A DNA stretch of 64,000 nt from Corynebacterium sp. ACRQK (GCF_022345965.1 NZ_JAKRMU010000001.1:62001-126000); one strand, 5' to 3'. Numbered from the stretch's first letter, positions 43,518 through 53,888 are shown. Numbers and translations: made by a program. The notes: generated from the letters alone by a model not told the origin.

Positions 43518-46500
43518 ATGACCTCCACCTTCATCCCCGACACAATTTCCACCACCCAGGACCTTCCCGACTACACCCAGTCGCGCTACAGGGAGAAGAC
43601 TGGCCACATCCACCTGACCGGCATCCAGGCTCTCGTGCGCACCGTGCTGGATCGCGCGGAGGCTGACCGCGAGATCGGGCTGAGAACCTCCAGCTTTGTC
43701 TCCGGCTACGAAGGTTCCCCACTGGGCGGATACGACCTCGAGCTGGGGCGCCGCAAATCGCTGCTCGACCAGTTTGATGTGCAGCACTTCCCTGCTGTCA
43801 ATGAGGAGCTGGGCGTCACCGCCGTAGCGGGATCGCAGATGACGGATCGGGCGACGGTCAAGGAAGGCATCGACGGCGTGGTCGGCTACTGGTACGGCAA
43901 GGCGCCGGGACTGGATAGGGCGGCCGATGCGCTGCGACACGCGAATATGACCGGCACCACCAGCACGGGTGGTGCGGTGGCCTTCGTAGGCGATGACCCG
44001 ACGGCGAAGTCCTCGACGATTCCCTCGGCCTCCGGGCGAATCCTGGCGGATCTGGGGTTGCCGACCCTCGTGCCGGCGGACGCGGGCGACGTGCTGCGCC
44101 TCGGAACCCACGCGGTTTGGATGTCACGCTACAGCGGACTGTGGACGGCGCTGCGCATCACCACCCCTGTGGCCGACGGCTCGGCCAGCGTTGATCTGGA
44201 GGCTATCCGCACAGCCACGGCGGCCCGTGGCCTGGAGCAGGGCGGCAAGCATGTTCCGGAAGCGCGCCTGCTGGGCAAGCGACTGCTGGATCTGGAGGAT
44301 ACCCGCGTGGGGGAGCGACTGGATCGCGCCTTGGAATACGCCCGCAAGCACCAGCTGAACCGCTGGTGGGGCGCGCGGGACGGCGACCGCGTGGGTGTGA
44401 TCTGTGCGGGCAACACCTCCCTGGAGGTAGCGGAGGTCGTGGGTGAGGCGCACTTGCGAGTCCTGCAGCTGGCAATGACGTACCCGCTGGACCCGCAAGA
44501 GTTAGAGCGCTTCTGTGAGGGACTGGATACTCTGGTGGTGGCCGAGGAGCTCGGCACCCATCTGCTGGAGTCCGTCCGTGCTTGCCTCTACGACCTCCCG
44601 GTGCGTCCCACGATCGAGCATGTGAATGACCCGCTGAAGCAGCTGCCCAAGCTCCTGCGCAACGAAGGTATCGAGGTTGCTGGCGTGACGAGCGGCCCAA
44701 CGCGTATCTCCCTGCCACTAGCGGTCCCCAACCGCGTGCCCCACTTCTGCTCCGGCTGCCCGCACAACCTCTCCACCCGCGCAGATGAGGACACTCTGGT
44801 GGGAGCCGGAATCGGCTGCCATGCCATGGTGATGCTGATGGACGACAAGCGCGTAGGCAAGATCATGGGCACCGCACAGATGGGGGGCGAGGGCGCACAC
44901 TGGATCGGAATGCACAGCTTCGTGTCCGAGGAGCACTTCGTGCAAAACATGGGCGACGGAACGTTCCTGCATTCGGGATCGCTGGCACTGCGGGCAATGG
45001 TGGCGTCCAAGGTAAACGCAACCCTGAAGCTACTGCACAACGGCACGGTGGCGATGACCGGCGGCCAAGATCCTGTCGGGCAGCCGAGCTTGGCGGGGCT
45101 GGTCGACATGGTGCGGGCAGAGAATCCGGCCAGGATCGTTGTGACTAGTGACGATGTGCGGCGCACACGACGTGCTTTGCGGGGGTCCGGCGTGCAGGTG
45201 CGCCCGCGCGAGGACCTGGCCAAGGTGCAAAAGGAGCTGGAGGCTCAAAAGGGGGTCTCCGTGCTAATCCACGACCAGGAGTGTGCCGCCGAGAAACGTC
45301 GCGCCCGCAACCGCAACCAACGTGCCGAAGCGACCGAGAAAATCGTGATCAACGAGCGCATCTGCGAAGGCTGCGGCGACTGTGGCGAGAAGTCCGGCTG
45401 CCTTTCCCTGCAGCCAGTGGACACGCAGTTTGGCCGCAAGACCCGCGTGGATCAGACCAGCTGTAATACCGACCGTTCGTGCCTGTCCGGTGATTGCCCG
45501 GCCTTCACGACCGTCGTTGCGGTCGAGGAGAAGCGCGAGGTGCCGCCTATTGACGCCAGCGCGCTCGACCCGGTTCCGGAAAGTGCGCTGGACAGCAAGC
45601 ACCCGTGGAACATACGCATTTCGGGCGTGGGTGGCACGGGCGTGATGACGGCCTCGGCCGTTATCGCCACTGCCGCGCACCTCGATGGACTAGCAGTTCG
45701 GGGCACGGACATGACGGGCCTGGCGCAGAAGGGCGGGTCGGTGGTTTCCGACCTGCGCATCTCCAGGGACATTGGCCAGCACACAGGCACGGTGCCGCGC
45801 GGTAGTGCGGATCTTCTGATCGCGCTGGACGGCGTGACGGGCGCAGAAGACGCCAGTACGTCGGTGCTCAATGCAGCGCGGACGATTGCGGTGCTGTCGA
45901 ACTCCGCGACCCCTACGGGGCAAATGTGCACGGACGTCAAGGCCACCCGTCCCGACGGCGTGCAGATTACTGGTGCGCTGGGGCATGCAGCCAAGCGGGC
46001 GATCATTACCGACGCGATCCGCGTGTCCACCAAGCTCTTCGGCGAGTCCACGTTCCAGATCATGCTGCTCATCGGTGCTGCCGTGCAGGCAGGTGCGCTG
46101 CCGGTTACCCCGGAGTCGATGGAAAAGGCCCTGCGGATCAATGGCAAGAAGGCCGAGGCCAACATCCAGGCCTTCCGCCGCGGCCGCCAGCTAGTGAGCC
46201 GCCCGGAGGCGTTGATCGAACTTATGGGCGTGGAACCCGACTACGCCCAGTACCAGGAAGTTCAGCCCCTTGACCGCACTCGGGAAAAGATCGAAGAGGT
46301 GCTGGAGCCGAGCCTGGTGGATGAAGTTGCGGTGTACTTTGACGAGATGCGCCGCTGGGGCTCTGAGCAGGACGCCCAGGATTACCTGACAGATGTGCGT
46401 GCGGTCTACGCCCACGAGCGCCGTGTGAACCCGGATGGTCCCGCAGAACTAACCCGCAGCTTCGCTGCCGGACTCCACAAGCTTTCGGCGTACAAGGACG

Positions 46501-46913
46501 AGTACGAGGTGGCCCGCCTGGCGCTGGATCCCGGATTTGCAGAGGCACAGAAGGGCGGCAAAGTAACGGTGCAGTTCCAGCCGCCGCTGCTGCGAGCCCT
46601 GGGGCTGAACCGCAAGATCGGGCTCGGGCCGCGTATGCGCCCGGTGCTCAGTGCGCTGGCGAAGGCCAAGGGGCTGCGTGGCACGCGCCTGGACATCTTC
46701 GGCTACGCGGAGGTGCGGAAGATGGAGCGGAAGCTCGTGAACGCCTACAGGGAGGAAATCCTGAGCCGGGCGCGAAACCTGCACACGCTCGAGCAGGTAG
46801 TGGAGCTGACCGGATTGGCCGCTGCGGCCGATGGGGTGCGGGGATTCGAGGATAAGAAAATCGACAGTGCGCAAGAGTTGTTGCAGAAACTGGGGCGCGA
46901 GGGCGTCAAATAA
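43518..46913 (+). CDS. Indolepyruvate:ferredoxin oxidoreductase-type 2-oxoacid oxidoreductase
   Basis: A 1131-residue single-chain enzyme oxidatively decarboxylating an aromatic or branched 2-oxoacid to acyl-CoA with ferredoxin. Order: alpha/pyrimidine domain (GYEGSPLGGYDLEL, residues ~55-260), TPP domain with FCSGCPHNLSTR and GIGCHAMVML, 4Fe-4S region C616-x2-C619-x2-C622-x5-C628 (EGCGDC) plus a second cysteine set (SCNTDRSCLSGDC), then the gamma domain (ISGVGGTGVMTASAVIA). The C-terminal ~200 residues are an added domain. AAAGGGTG precedes the ATG. Divergent from lrp. Confidence 0.9.
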   Translation: MTSTFIPDTISTTQDLPDYTQSRYREKTGHIHLTGIQALVRTVLDRAEADREIGLRTSSFVSGYEGSPLGGYDLELGRRKSLLDQFDVQHFPAVNEELGVTAVAGSQMTDRATVKEGIDGVVGYWYGKAPGLDRAADALRHANMTGTTSTGGAVAFVGDDPTAKSSTIPSASGRILADLGLPTLVPADAGDVLRLGTHAVWMSRYSGLWTALRITTPVADGSASVDLEAIRTATAARGLEQGGKHVPEARLLGKRLLDLEDTRVGERLDRALEYARKHQLNRWWGARDGDRVGVICAGNTSLEVAEVVGEAHLRVLQLAMTYPLDPQELERFCEGLDTLVVAEELGTHLLESVRACLYDLPVRPTIEHVNDPLKQLPKLLRNEGIEVAGVTSGPTRISLPLAVPNRVPHFCSGCPHNLSTRADEDTLVGAGIGCHAMVMLMDDKRVGKIMGTAQMGGEGAHWIGMHSFVSEEHFVQNMGDGTFLHSGSLALRAMVASKVNATLKLLHNGTVAMTGGQDPVGQPSLAGLVDMVRAENPARIVVTSDDVRRTRRALRGSGVQVRPREDLAKVQKELEAQKGVSVLIHDQECAAEKRRARNRNQRAEATEKIVINERICEGCGDCGEKSGCLSLQPVDTQFGRKTRVDQTSCNTDRSCLSGDCPAFTTVVAVEEKREVPPIDASALDPVPESALDSKHPWNIRISGVGGTGVMTASAVIATAAHLDGLAVRGTDMTGLAQKGGSVVSDLRISRDIGQHTGTVPRGSADLLIALDGVTGAEDASTSVLNAARTIAVLSNSATPTGQMCTDVKATRPDGVQITGALGHAAKRAIITDAIRVSTKLFGESTFQIMLLIGAAVQAGALPVTPESMEKALRINGKKAEANIQAFRRGRQLVSRPEALIELMGVEPDYAQYQEVQPLDRTREKIEEVLEPSLVDEVAVYFDEMRRWGSEQDAQDYLTDVRAVYAHERRVNPDGPAELTRSFAAGLHKLSAYKDEYEVARLALDPGFAEAQKGGKVTVQFQPPLLRALGLNRKIGLGPRMRPVLSALAKAKGLRGTRLDIFGYAEVRKMERKLVNAYREEILSRARNLHTLEQVVELTGLAAAADGVRGFEDKKIDSAQELLQKLGREGVK

Positions 46914-46920
46914 TAGTAAA

Positions 46921-46936
46921 TAGACCAAGCGGTCTG
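46921..46936. promoter_or_regulatory. TetR-type palindrome (McbR-like) over the amidotransferase promoter
   Basis: TAGAC-CAAGCG-GTCTG matches the McbR consensus TAGAC-N6-GTCTA at nine of ten positions; the inner AGACC/GGTCT also forms a perfect 5-bp inverted repeat typical of TetR operators. It directly precedes the -10-like element. Confidence 0.55.
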
Positions 46937-46937
46937 T

Positions 46938-46943
46938 TACAGT
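46938..46943 (+). promoter_or_regulatory. -10-like element of the amidotransferase gene (leaderless)
   Basis: TACAGT, 7 nt before the GTG at 46951; no ribosome binding site is seen. Confidence 0.45.
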
Positions 46944-46950
46944 AGCGAAT

Positions 46951-47694
46951 GTGACTTTCGTACTGCTAAGCCCCCGCAGCGGCGTCGAGGTGCTCGCCGC
47001 GGAATATGCCGATTTCCTCAGCTATAGCGGGCTCACCCCCGCCGAGCTCGAACAGCGACCGCTGGATAACCCCGACGCCGATCTGGGAAGCTTCGACGGC
47101 ATGGAGGGGGTGTTCATCGGCGGCTCGCCGTTTACAATCACCCGCCCGGTCGATGTGGAGTGGCAGGAAGCGATTTCGCAGAAGCTGGTGGAGTTCATAC
47201 AGGTCGAATCCGAACGGCAGCGCTTCGGCATCTTCTCCACCTGCTACGGCACCTCCATGCTGGCGCACTACCTGGACGGCGAGGTCAATAGCCTGTACTC
47301 GGAATCGGCTGGCACCAGCGAGGTTTCTCTTACTGACGCCGGGCGTGTCGATCCCATTACGAGTGCGCTCCCCGACCGCTTCACCGCGCTGACGGGCCAC
47401 AAGGATTCCGTGGTGCGCGTGCCCGAGGAAGCCACCCTGCTGGCCACCGGCGAGACTTGCCCGGTGCAGATCTATCGCTACCGCGAAAACGTCTGGACCA
47501 GCCAATTCCACCCGGAGATGGATGCGGCGGGCATCACCCGGCGACTCAGCTTCTACGAGGACGAGGGCTACTGCGACCCCGCGGAGATTACGCAGACCTA
47601 CGCCCGCTTCGAGGGGCAGGATACGGCGGCGGCGAACTCGCTATTGGGACGCTTTGTGGAGCATTCCCGCAGTTCGCTGGGGATGGTGGGCTAG
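46951..47694 (+). CDS. Class-I glutamine amidotransferase (GuaA-like domain), unknown acceptor
   Basis: A 247-residue protein with a type-1 glutaminase fold: GVFIGGSPFTIT (oxyanion glycines), STCYGTSML (nucleophile Cys ~98), FHPEMD (His ~187, Glu ~189). It resembles the stand-alone GMP-synthase-like amidotransferases used in salvage or sulfur metabolism rather than GuaA itself, since no synthetase domain is fused. The preceding TetR-type operator resembles McbR sites for sulfur genes; whether it amidates a sulfur-related substrate is inference. Starts at GTG on a likely leaderless transcript. Converges on the ABC-F gene with a 9-bp gap. Confidence 0.75.
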   Translation: MTFVLLSPRSGVEVLAAEYADFLSYSGLTPAELEQRPLDNPDADLGSFDGMEGVFIGGSPFTITRPVDVEWQEAISQKLVEFIQVESERQRFGIFSTCYGTSMLAHYLDGEVNSLYSESAGTSEVSLTDAGRVDPITSALPDRFTALTGHKDSVVRVPEEATLLATGETCPVQIYRYRENVWTSQFHPEMDAAGITRRLSFYEDEGYCDPAEITQTYARFEGQDTAAANSLLGRFVEHSRSSLGMVG

Positions 47695-47703
47695 CTCGCT
47701 GGG

Positions 47704-49335
47704 CTAGGCCAGCTCGACGATCTCCATGTACTCGTCGCTCCACAGATCCTCCACGCCGTCGGGCAGTACGATCACACGCTCGGGTTCCAGAGCTTTGACA
47801 GCGCCAGGGTCGTGGGTGACTAGCACTACCGCACCGGTGTAGGTTCGCAGGGCGTCGAGCACCTGCTCGCGGGACTGCGGATCCAAGTTATTGGTTGGCT
47901 CGTCCAGCAGCAGCACGTTCGCCCGGGAGCTCACGAGGGTGGCCAGAGCCAAGCGAGTCTTCTCGCCGCCGGACAGGGTGCCGGCGGGCTGCTCCAGCTG
48001 CTCGCCGGAGAACATGAAGGCACCCAGCAAGCCGCGGAGGTCCTGCTCGCCTGCATCGGGGCAGGCCTCGATGGCGTTGTCCCAGACGGACTTGTCCGGG
48101 TCGATAGTGTCGTGCTCCTGGGCGAAATAGCCGACCTTCAGGCCGTGGCCGGTGACGATCCCTCCCTCGCCGTCGGTGCGTTCCACACCCGCCAGCAACT
48201 TCAGCAGCGTGGTCTTTCCGGCACCGTTGAATCCGAGTACCACCACGCGGGAGCCCTTGTCGATGGCCAGGTCCACCCCGGCAAAGACTTCCAGGGAGCC
48301 GTACATCTTGGTCAGCCCCTTGGCGTTCATAGGGGTCTTGCCGCATGGGGCGGGCTCCGGGAAGCTGATGTTGGCCACGCGATCCTCGACGCGAATCTCG
48401 TCCAGATTGCCTAGCATCTTCTCTGCGCGGGCGGCCATCTGCTTGGCGGCCTTCGCCTTGGTGGCCTTGGCGCCCAGTTTCTCGGCCTGCTGCTTCAGCG
48501 CGCCGGCCTTCTTTTCTGCGTTGGCTTTCTCGCGGCGGCGGCGCGCCTCGTCGGTGGCGCGGGCGTCCTTGTATTTGGTCCAGCCCATGTTGTAGACGTC
48601 GGCCTCGCCGCGCACGGCGTCCAGAAACCAGATTTTGTTGCAGACGTCGTCTAGCAGCTCCACGTCGTGGCTGATCATAATCAGCCCGCCCTCGTGCTTG
48701 GCCAAGAAGCTGCGTAGCCAGGTGATGGAGTCGGCGTCTAGGTGGTTTGTCGGCTCGTCCAAAAGCAGTGTCGTCTGCGAACGGCCGGAGCCGGCGGTGG
48801 CTGCAAAGAGGATCTGCGCCAACTCCACGCGGCGGCGCTGGCCACCGGAGAGGGTCTTCAGCGGCTGGTCCAGCACCCGTTCGGGCAGCCCCAGTGAGTC
48901 GCAGATCTGCGCGGCTTCACTGTCGGCCTCGTACCCGCCGAGGGCGTGGTACTTCTCCTCCAAGCGGCTGTACTTGAGGATCGCGGCATCGCGCTGTCCA
49001 GCGGATTCGCTGGTCTCCATGATCTCCTGCTGGCGCTCCATGGAGTGCCGGATGCGGTCCAGGCCACGCGCGGAAAGCACGCGGTCGCGCGCACTCTGTT
49101 CGATGTCGCCTTCTTTGGAGTCTTGCGGCAGGTAGCCCATCTCGCCGCTGCGTGTGACGGTGCCACCGTAGGGTTCGCCCTCGCCCGCCAAAATGCGCAT
49201 GGTAGTGGTCTTACCCGCACCGTTTCGCCCGACCAGGCCGATGCGATCGCCGGGCTGCACTCGCAGGTGCTGCCCGGGTGCGTTCAGCAGGGTTCGGGCC
49301 CCCACCCGAACCTCGAGGTCATTAGTAACAATCAC
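47704..49335 (-). CDS. ABC-F family ATPase (ribosome-associated type)
   Basis: A 543-residue protein with two ABC domains and no membrane part. First cassette: GLVGRNGAGKTT, LSGGQRRRVELAQILF, LLLDEPTNHLDADS; second: VVLGFNGAGKTTLL, LSGGEKTRLALATL, LLLDEPTNNLDPQ. A basic coiled linker (RRREKANAEKKAGALKQQAEKL) joins them. ABC-F proteins act on ribosomes in translation or antibiotic protection; it is most like Rv1473. The start is the GTG at 49335 (VIVTNDLEVRVGARTLL), with TAGGCT 8 nt upstream; the frame is open 56 codons further. Confidence 0.9.
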   Translation of the reverse strand: MIVTNDLEVRVGARTLLNAPGQHLRVQPGDRIGLVGRNGAGKTTTMRILAGEGEPYGGTVTRSGEMGYLPQDSKEGDIEQSARDRVLSARGLDRIRHSMERQQEIMETSESAGQRDAAILKYSRLEEKYHALGGYEADSEAAQICDSLGLPERVLDQPLKTLSGGQRRRVELAQILFAATAGSGRSQTTLLLDEPTNHLDADSITWLRSFLAKHEGGLIMISHDVELLDDVCNKIWFLDAVRGEADVYNMGWTKYKDARATDEARRRREKANAEKKAGALKQQAEKLGAKATKAKAAKQMAARAEKMLGNLDEIRVEDRVANISFPEPAPCGKTPMNAKGLTKMYGSLEVFAGVDLAIDKGSRVVVLGFNGAGKTTLLKLLAGVERTDGEGGIVTGHGLKVGYFAQEHDTIDPDKSVWDNAIEACPDAGEQDLRGLLGAFMFSGEQLEQPAGTLSGGEKTRLALATLVSSRANVLLLDEPTNNLDPQSREQVLDALRTYTGAVVLVTHDPGAVKALEPERVIVLPDGVEDLWSDEYMEIVELA

Positions 49336-49343
49336 AAGGAAGA

Positions 49344-49349
49344 AGCCTA
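49344..49349 (-). promoter_or_regulatory. -10-like element of the ABC-F gene (leaderless)
   Basis: TAGGCT on the minus strand, 8 nt before the GTG at 49335. Confidence 0.45.
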
Positions 49350-49734
49350 TCAGCCATCCCCGCCGGCGACCCTTCCCACCCCATGAACACCGGAGTCGCG
49401 TTGCCCGGGTCCCCCACAGTCCCGAGTCGCATCCGGTGTGTGTCACCGACGGGGTTGTCTTCTTCTCGTGCCCCACCTTTCGGTATGTTCGTACCGAGTA
49501 GGACAACGTTTATGTTAGAAACTGTGTTTGGTGCCCGCAGGCTAAGCGTCACACCCGATTTTGGCCTGTCCCCCAAACCTTGAACTTAAACCTGAGCTTG
49601 CGAAACTTCTTATTCTATTAGGCAATTCTTATACATGCAGCTAATGCATTAAGCCGCAAAATTTCCTAAAGAAGCGATGAGTAAAACACCGCTGTGTAAG
49701 TTCGGGGGTAAGAATCCTGAATCGGAGGTTTAAA
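49350..49734. other. Intergenic region between ABC-F and the lycopene-cyclase-like gene
   Basis: About 385 bases with no convincing gene; two short overlapping frames on opposite strands have no start signal or family. The right half (49560-49730) is clearly A+T-rich with several TA-rich -10-like stretches (TATACA near 49630) and a perfect palindrome TAATGCATTA at 49642-49651 inside GCTAATGCATTAAGC. It likely contains the promoter and an operator for the downstream gene. Confidence 0.55.
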
Positions 49735-50808
49735 ATGACCCAGCGGCTCGCGCTTAAAGGCCTCGGACCAGCCGGTGCGCTTCTAGCCATTCGAGCTGCA
49801 CAGCGCGGTTTCCACGTCACCGCCTATGATCCGGCCTTCGACGACCACAGCTCTTCCCCCTTCCCCGGCACCTATGGGGTGTTCTCCACGCAGATACCCT
49901 TCTGGGCCGATCACTTGTTTGGCCCACCAGAATCTTTGGAGGTCGTCGCGGGTACTCCCCTCACCCGCCGCACCCTCGGATTTAGCTATCGGATGCTGAA
50001 CCAGGAGGCGGTGGTCGAAGTACTGAGAAGCTCGGGCGTGCGCATCAAACCTGAGCGCCTTCCCAATGGTGTCGAGGCTATTGACTGCACCGGCGCCCCA
50101 CGTACGGACGCCGCACTGTGGCAACTGGCTGTCGGATGGTTCCTGCCTTTTGGTGACGCCCCTTCAGAATCCACCCCCACCTTCATGGATTGGACCGGAA
50201 CGGTGGCTCAGGCCGGGGATTGCTCGCCCAGTTTCTGCTACGTTCAGCGCACGGACGACGGCTGGCTATACGAGGAAACGATCCTGGCGGTCCACTGCAG
50301 TGCTGACACGGCGAAGCAGGAGCAAGTATTCGAGGTTCTGCGGGCGCGCCTAGCAGAACGCGTAGGCACCCAGACGGTACTGCGCGAAGAACGGGTCGCG
50401 ATCCCGATGGGGACCAGGCGGCGTCATAAAGAAAGAAAGTTCGGCGCCGCGGCGGGGTTTATCAATCCCGCGACGGGCTACTCGCTGGGCCATGCCCTGG
50501 AGGCTGCCGACGGTTTTCTGGACGGCAAACACGCCGGCGGGTGGCTGGCGTATGGGCTGCGGCAGGTCGGCGGGGAGCTCATTGCCCGGGCCGACGGCGC
50601 CGCGCTTCAGGACTTCTTTGGGCACTTCTTCGCCTTGGACACACGGGCGCAGCTGGCCTATTTAAGCGGGCAGGACGGGCTGACCGTGGCGCGTACAATG
50701 TGGGCCCTTAAGGAGGGAACTGGGCTGCGCCACGAGTTCCTCCGTCCTCTATACCGCCACCCCTGGTCGGTGGGGCGGGCGGTTTGTAAGAGGCTGTTCG
50801 CGGGTTAG
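49735..50808 (+). CDS. Lycopene cyclase-like flavoprotein (CrtY/CrtL family)
   Basis: A 357-residue FAD/NAD-dependent protein of the lycopene cyclase family. N-terminus LKGLGPAGALLAIRAAQRGFHVTAYDP is the dinucleotide fold; PTFMDWTG corresponds to the family MDW region; CYVQRTDDGWLYEETILA matches the F-L-EET segment; GAAAGFINPATGYSLGHALE matches the conserved GxxxGxxxPATGYSxxR-type motif. It would cyclise lycopene ends or a related isoprenoid. No crtE, crtB or crtI gene is in the window. GGAGG precedes the ATG. G+C-poor upstream DNA and isolation suggest acquired DNA. Stop shared with the convergent sufT. Confidence 0.78.
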   Translation: MTQRLALKGLGPAGALLAIRAAQRGFHVTAYDPAFDDHSSSPFPGTYGVFSTQIPFWADHLFGPPESLEVVAGTPLTRRTLGFSYRMLNQEAVVEVLRSSGVRIKPERLPNGVEAIDCTGAPRTDAALWQLAVGWFLPFGDAPSESTPTFMDWTGTVAQAGDCSPSFCYVQRTDDGWLYEETILAVHCSADTAKQEQVFEVLRARLAERVGTQTVLREERVAIPMGTRRRHKERKFGAAAGFINPATGYSLGHALEAADGFLDGKHAGGWLAYGLRQVGGELIARADGAALQDFFGHFFALDTRAQLAYLSGQDGLTVARTMWALKEGTGLRHEFLRPLYRHPWSVGRAVCKRLFAG

Positions 50809-51212
50809 ACCGTGAAGCCGAGGAAACGCAGCTGCTCGCGGCCTTCTTCGTTGATCATGTGCGGGCCCCAGGCCGGGGTCCACACCCAGTTGATCTGCAG
50901 GTCGGAAACCTCGTCGACGTTGTTGATCACAGCATCGCGCGCCTGATCCTCCAGCACGTCCTGCAGCGGACAGGCCGGGGAGGTCAGAGTCATGTTCAGC
51001 ACCGCGGTCTTGTCCTCGATCCAAATGTCGTAGACCAGGCCCAGATCGATGACGTTGATGCCGAGCTCCGGGTCGATAACGTCCAGCAGGTGCTCTTCGA
51101 CCTTGCCGGCCAGCGCCATGTCCTCCGGGCTGCGCTCCGACGGGCCCTCCGGAGCCTTGTCCAGCGGCGAGGGATCCATCTCCGGGGCGGTGGGTTCTGC
51201 GTTCTCAGTCAT
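50805..51212 (-). CDS. sufT: Fe-S cluster assembly factor SufT (MIP18/DUF59 family)
   Basis: A 135-residue protein. The N-terminal ~40 residues are Pro/Glu-rich; the rest is a DUF59 domain: KVEEHLLDVIDPELGINVIDLGLVYDIWI, VLNMTLTSPACPLQDVL (conserved Cys) and VWTPAWGPHMINEEGREQL. It helps deliver Fe-S clusters to target proteins. Last gene of the suf operon, 10 bp after sufU. Confidence 0.92.
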   Translation of the reverse strand: MTENAEPTAPEMDPSPLDKAPEGPSERSPEDMALAGKVEEHLLDVIDPELGINVIDLGLVYDIWIEDKTAVLNMTLTSPACPLQDVLEDQARDAVINNVDEVSDLQINWVWTPAWGPHMINEEGREQLRFLGFTV

Positions 51213-51222
51213 GGTGTGTTCC

Positions 51223-51684
51223 TTACTCTGTGTTGGTGTTAGTGCTCACGCCAGCCTCAGTGGCAGCGGCCTCGAAGGCCTTCCAGCCCAGCAGGGCGCA
51301 CTTCACGCGGGCGGGGTACTTGGAGACACCCGCGAAGGCAATGCCGTCGCCGATGATCTCGTCGTCGCCTTCGACCTTGCCGCGGGAGGTGACCATGCGC
51401 TCGAACTCCGCCAGTTTGGCGAAGGCTTCCGCAACGGGACGGCCGACCAGCTCCTCGGCCATGACGGACGTGGAGGCCTGGCTAATGGAGCACCCGACCG
51501 CATCGTAGGAAATGTCTTCGACCGTCTGGTTGTCCTCGCTGAGGTGCAGGCGCAGCGTGAGCTCGTCGCCACATGAGGTGTTCACGTGGTGTACTTCGAC
51601 CTCGAAAGGCTCGCGCAAGCCCGCGTACTGCGGGTGCTTGTAGTGGTCCAGGATCACTTCCTGGTACATCTGCTCAAGTTTCAT
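51223..51684 (-). CDS. sufU: Iron-sulfur scaffold/sulfur-transfer protein SufU
   Basis: A 153-residue SufU/IscU-like protein, zinc-dependent sulfurtransferase partner of SufS in Gram-positives. Conserved cysteines: NTSCGDELTLRL, YDAVGCSISQASTSVMAEEL and VKCALLGWKAF. Lies between sufS and sufT in the operon. Confidence 0.94.
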   Translation of the reverse strand: MKLEQMYQEVILDHYKHPQYAGLREPFEVEVHHVNTSCGDELTLRLHLSEDNQTVEDISYDAVGCSISQASTSVMAEELVGRPVAEAFAKLAEFERMVTSRGKVEGDDEIIGDGIAFAGVSKYPARVKCALLGWKAFEAAATEAGVSTNTNTE

Positions 51685-51754
51685 AGGGGCCTAGTATCCT
51701 CTAGTACTTTCCTCAATCGCCGATTCTGCGCTTTTACTTTTACGCCGTTGTCTT

Positions 51755-53089
<1,335 letters not shown>

Positions 53090-53845
53090 TTAGATGAACT
53101 TGTCGTAGCCTTCGGCCTCGAGCTGCTCAGCCAGCTCCGGGCCACCGGATTCTACGATGCGGCCGTTAGCGAAGACGTGCACGTGGTCTGGCTTCACGTA
53201 GTTCAGGATGCGCTGGTAGTGGGTAATCATCACCACGCCACCGTTCTCGCGCTCCTGGTAGCGGTTGATGCCGTCGGAGACGACGCGCAGCGCGTCAACG
53301 TCCAAGCCGGAGTCGGTTTCGTCCAGGATGGCGAACTTCGGCTTCAGCAGCCCCAGCTGTAGGATCTCATGGCGCTTCTTCTCGCCGCCGGAGAAGCCCT
53401 CGTTGATGGAGCGCTCGGAGAACGACGGGTCGATCGCCAGCTCTTCCATCGCGCCGCGGGCTTCCTTGACCCACTCGCGGATCTTCGGTGCCTCACCGCG
53501 CACAGCGGTGGCGGAAGAACGCAGGAAATTAGCCATGGAGACACCCGGTACCTCAGTCGGGTACTGCATAGCCAGGAACAGGCCCGCACGGGCGCGCTCG
53601 TCGACTTCCATGTCCAGCAGGTTCTCGCCGTCCAGCAGCACCTCGCCTTCAGTGATCTCGTAGCGCGGGTGGCCAGCGATGGCGTAGGACAGGGTGGACT
53701 TGCCAGAGCCATTCGGGCCCATGATGGCGTGAGTCTCACCGGAGTTGATGGTCAGATTAACGCCGTGCAGGATCGGCTTCGGATCCTCGTTCTCGTCGGC
53801 GGGGACGACCTGCGCGTGCAGGTTCTTGATTTCCAGAGTGCTCAT
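53090..53845 (-). CDS. sufC: Fe-S assembly ATPase SufC
   Basis: A 251-residue ABC-type ATPase that energises the SufBCD scaffold. Walker A GPNGSGKST, signature FSGGEKKRHEIL, Walker B/D-loop AILDETDSGLDVDAL. Cytoplasmic, no membrane part. Forms SufBC2D with SufB and SufD, encoded upstream. Confidence 0.96.
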   Translation of the reverse strand: MSTLEIKNLHAQVVPADENEDPKPILHGVNLTINSGETHAIMGPNGSGKSTLSYAIAGHPRYEITEGEVLLDGENLLDMEVDERARAGLFLAMQYPTEVPGVSMANFLRSSATAVRGEAPKIREWVKEARGAMEELAIDPSFSERSINEGFSGGEKKRHEILQLGLLKPKFAILDETDSGLDVDALRVVSDGINRYQERENGGVVMITHYQRILNYVKPDHVHVFANGRIVESGGPELAEQLEAEGYDKFI

Positions 53846-53888
53846 TGTGTGTAAAAGCTTTCTTTGGGTGTTTGACGGGTGAATGAAT

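Noticed and set aside
49383..49583. 66-codon frame in the ABC-F/cyclase intergenic region
   Set aside because: Pro/Ser/Arg-rich, no ribosome site, opposite frame also open; not supported as a gene.
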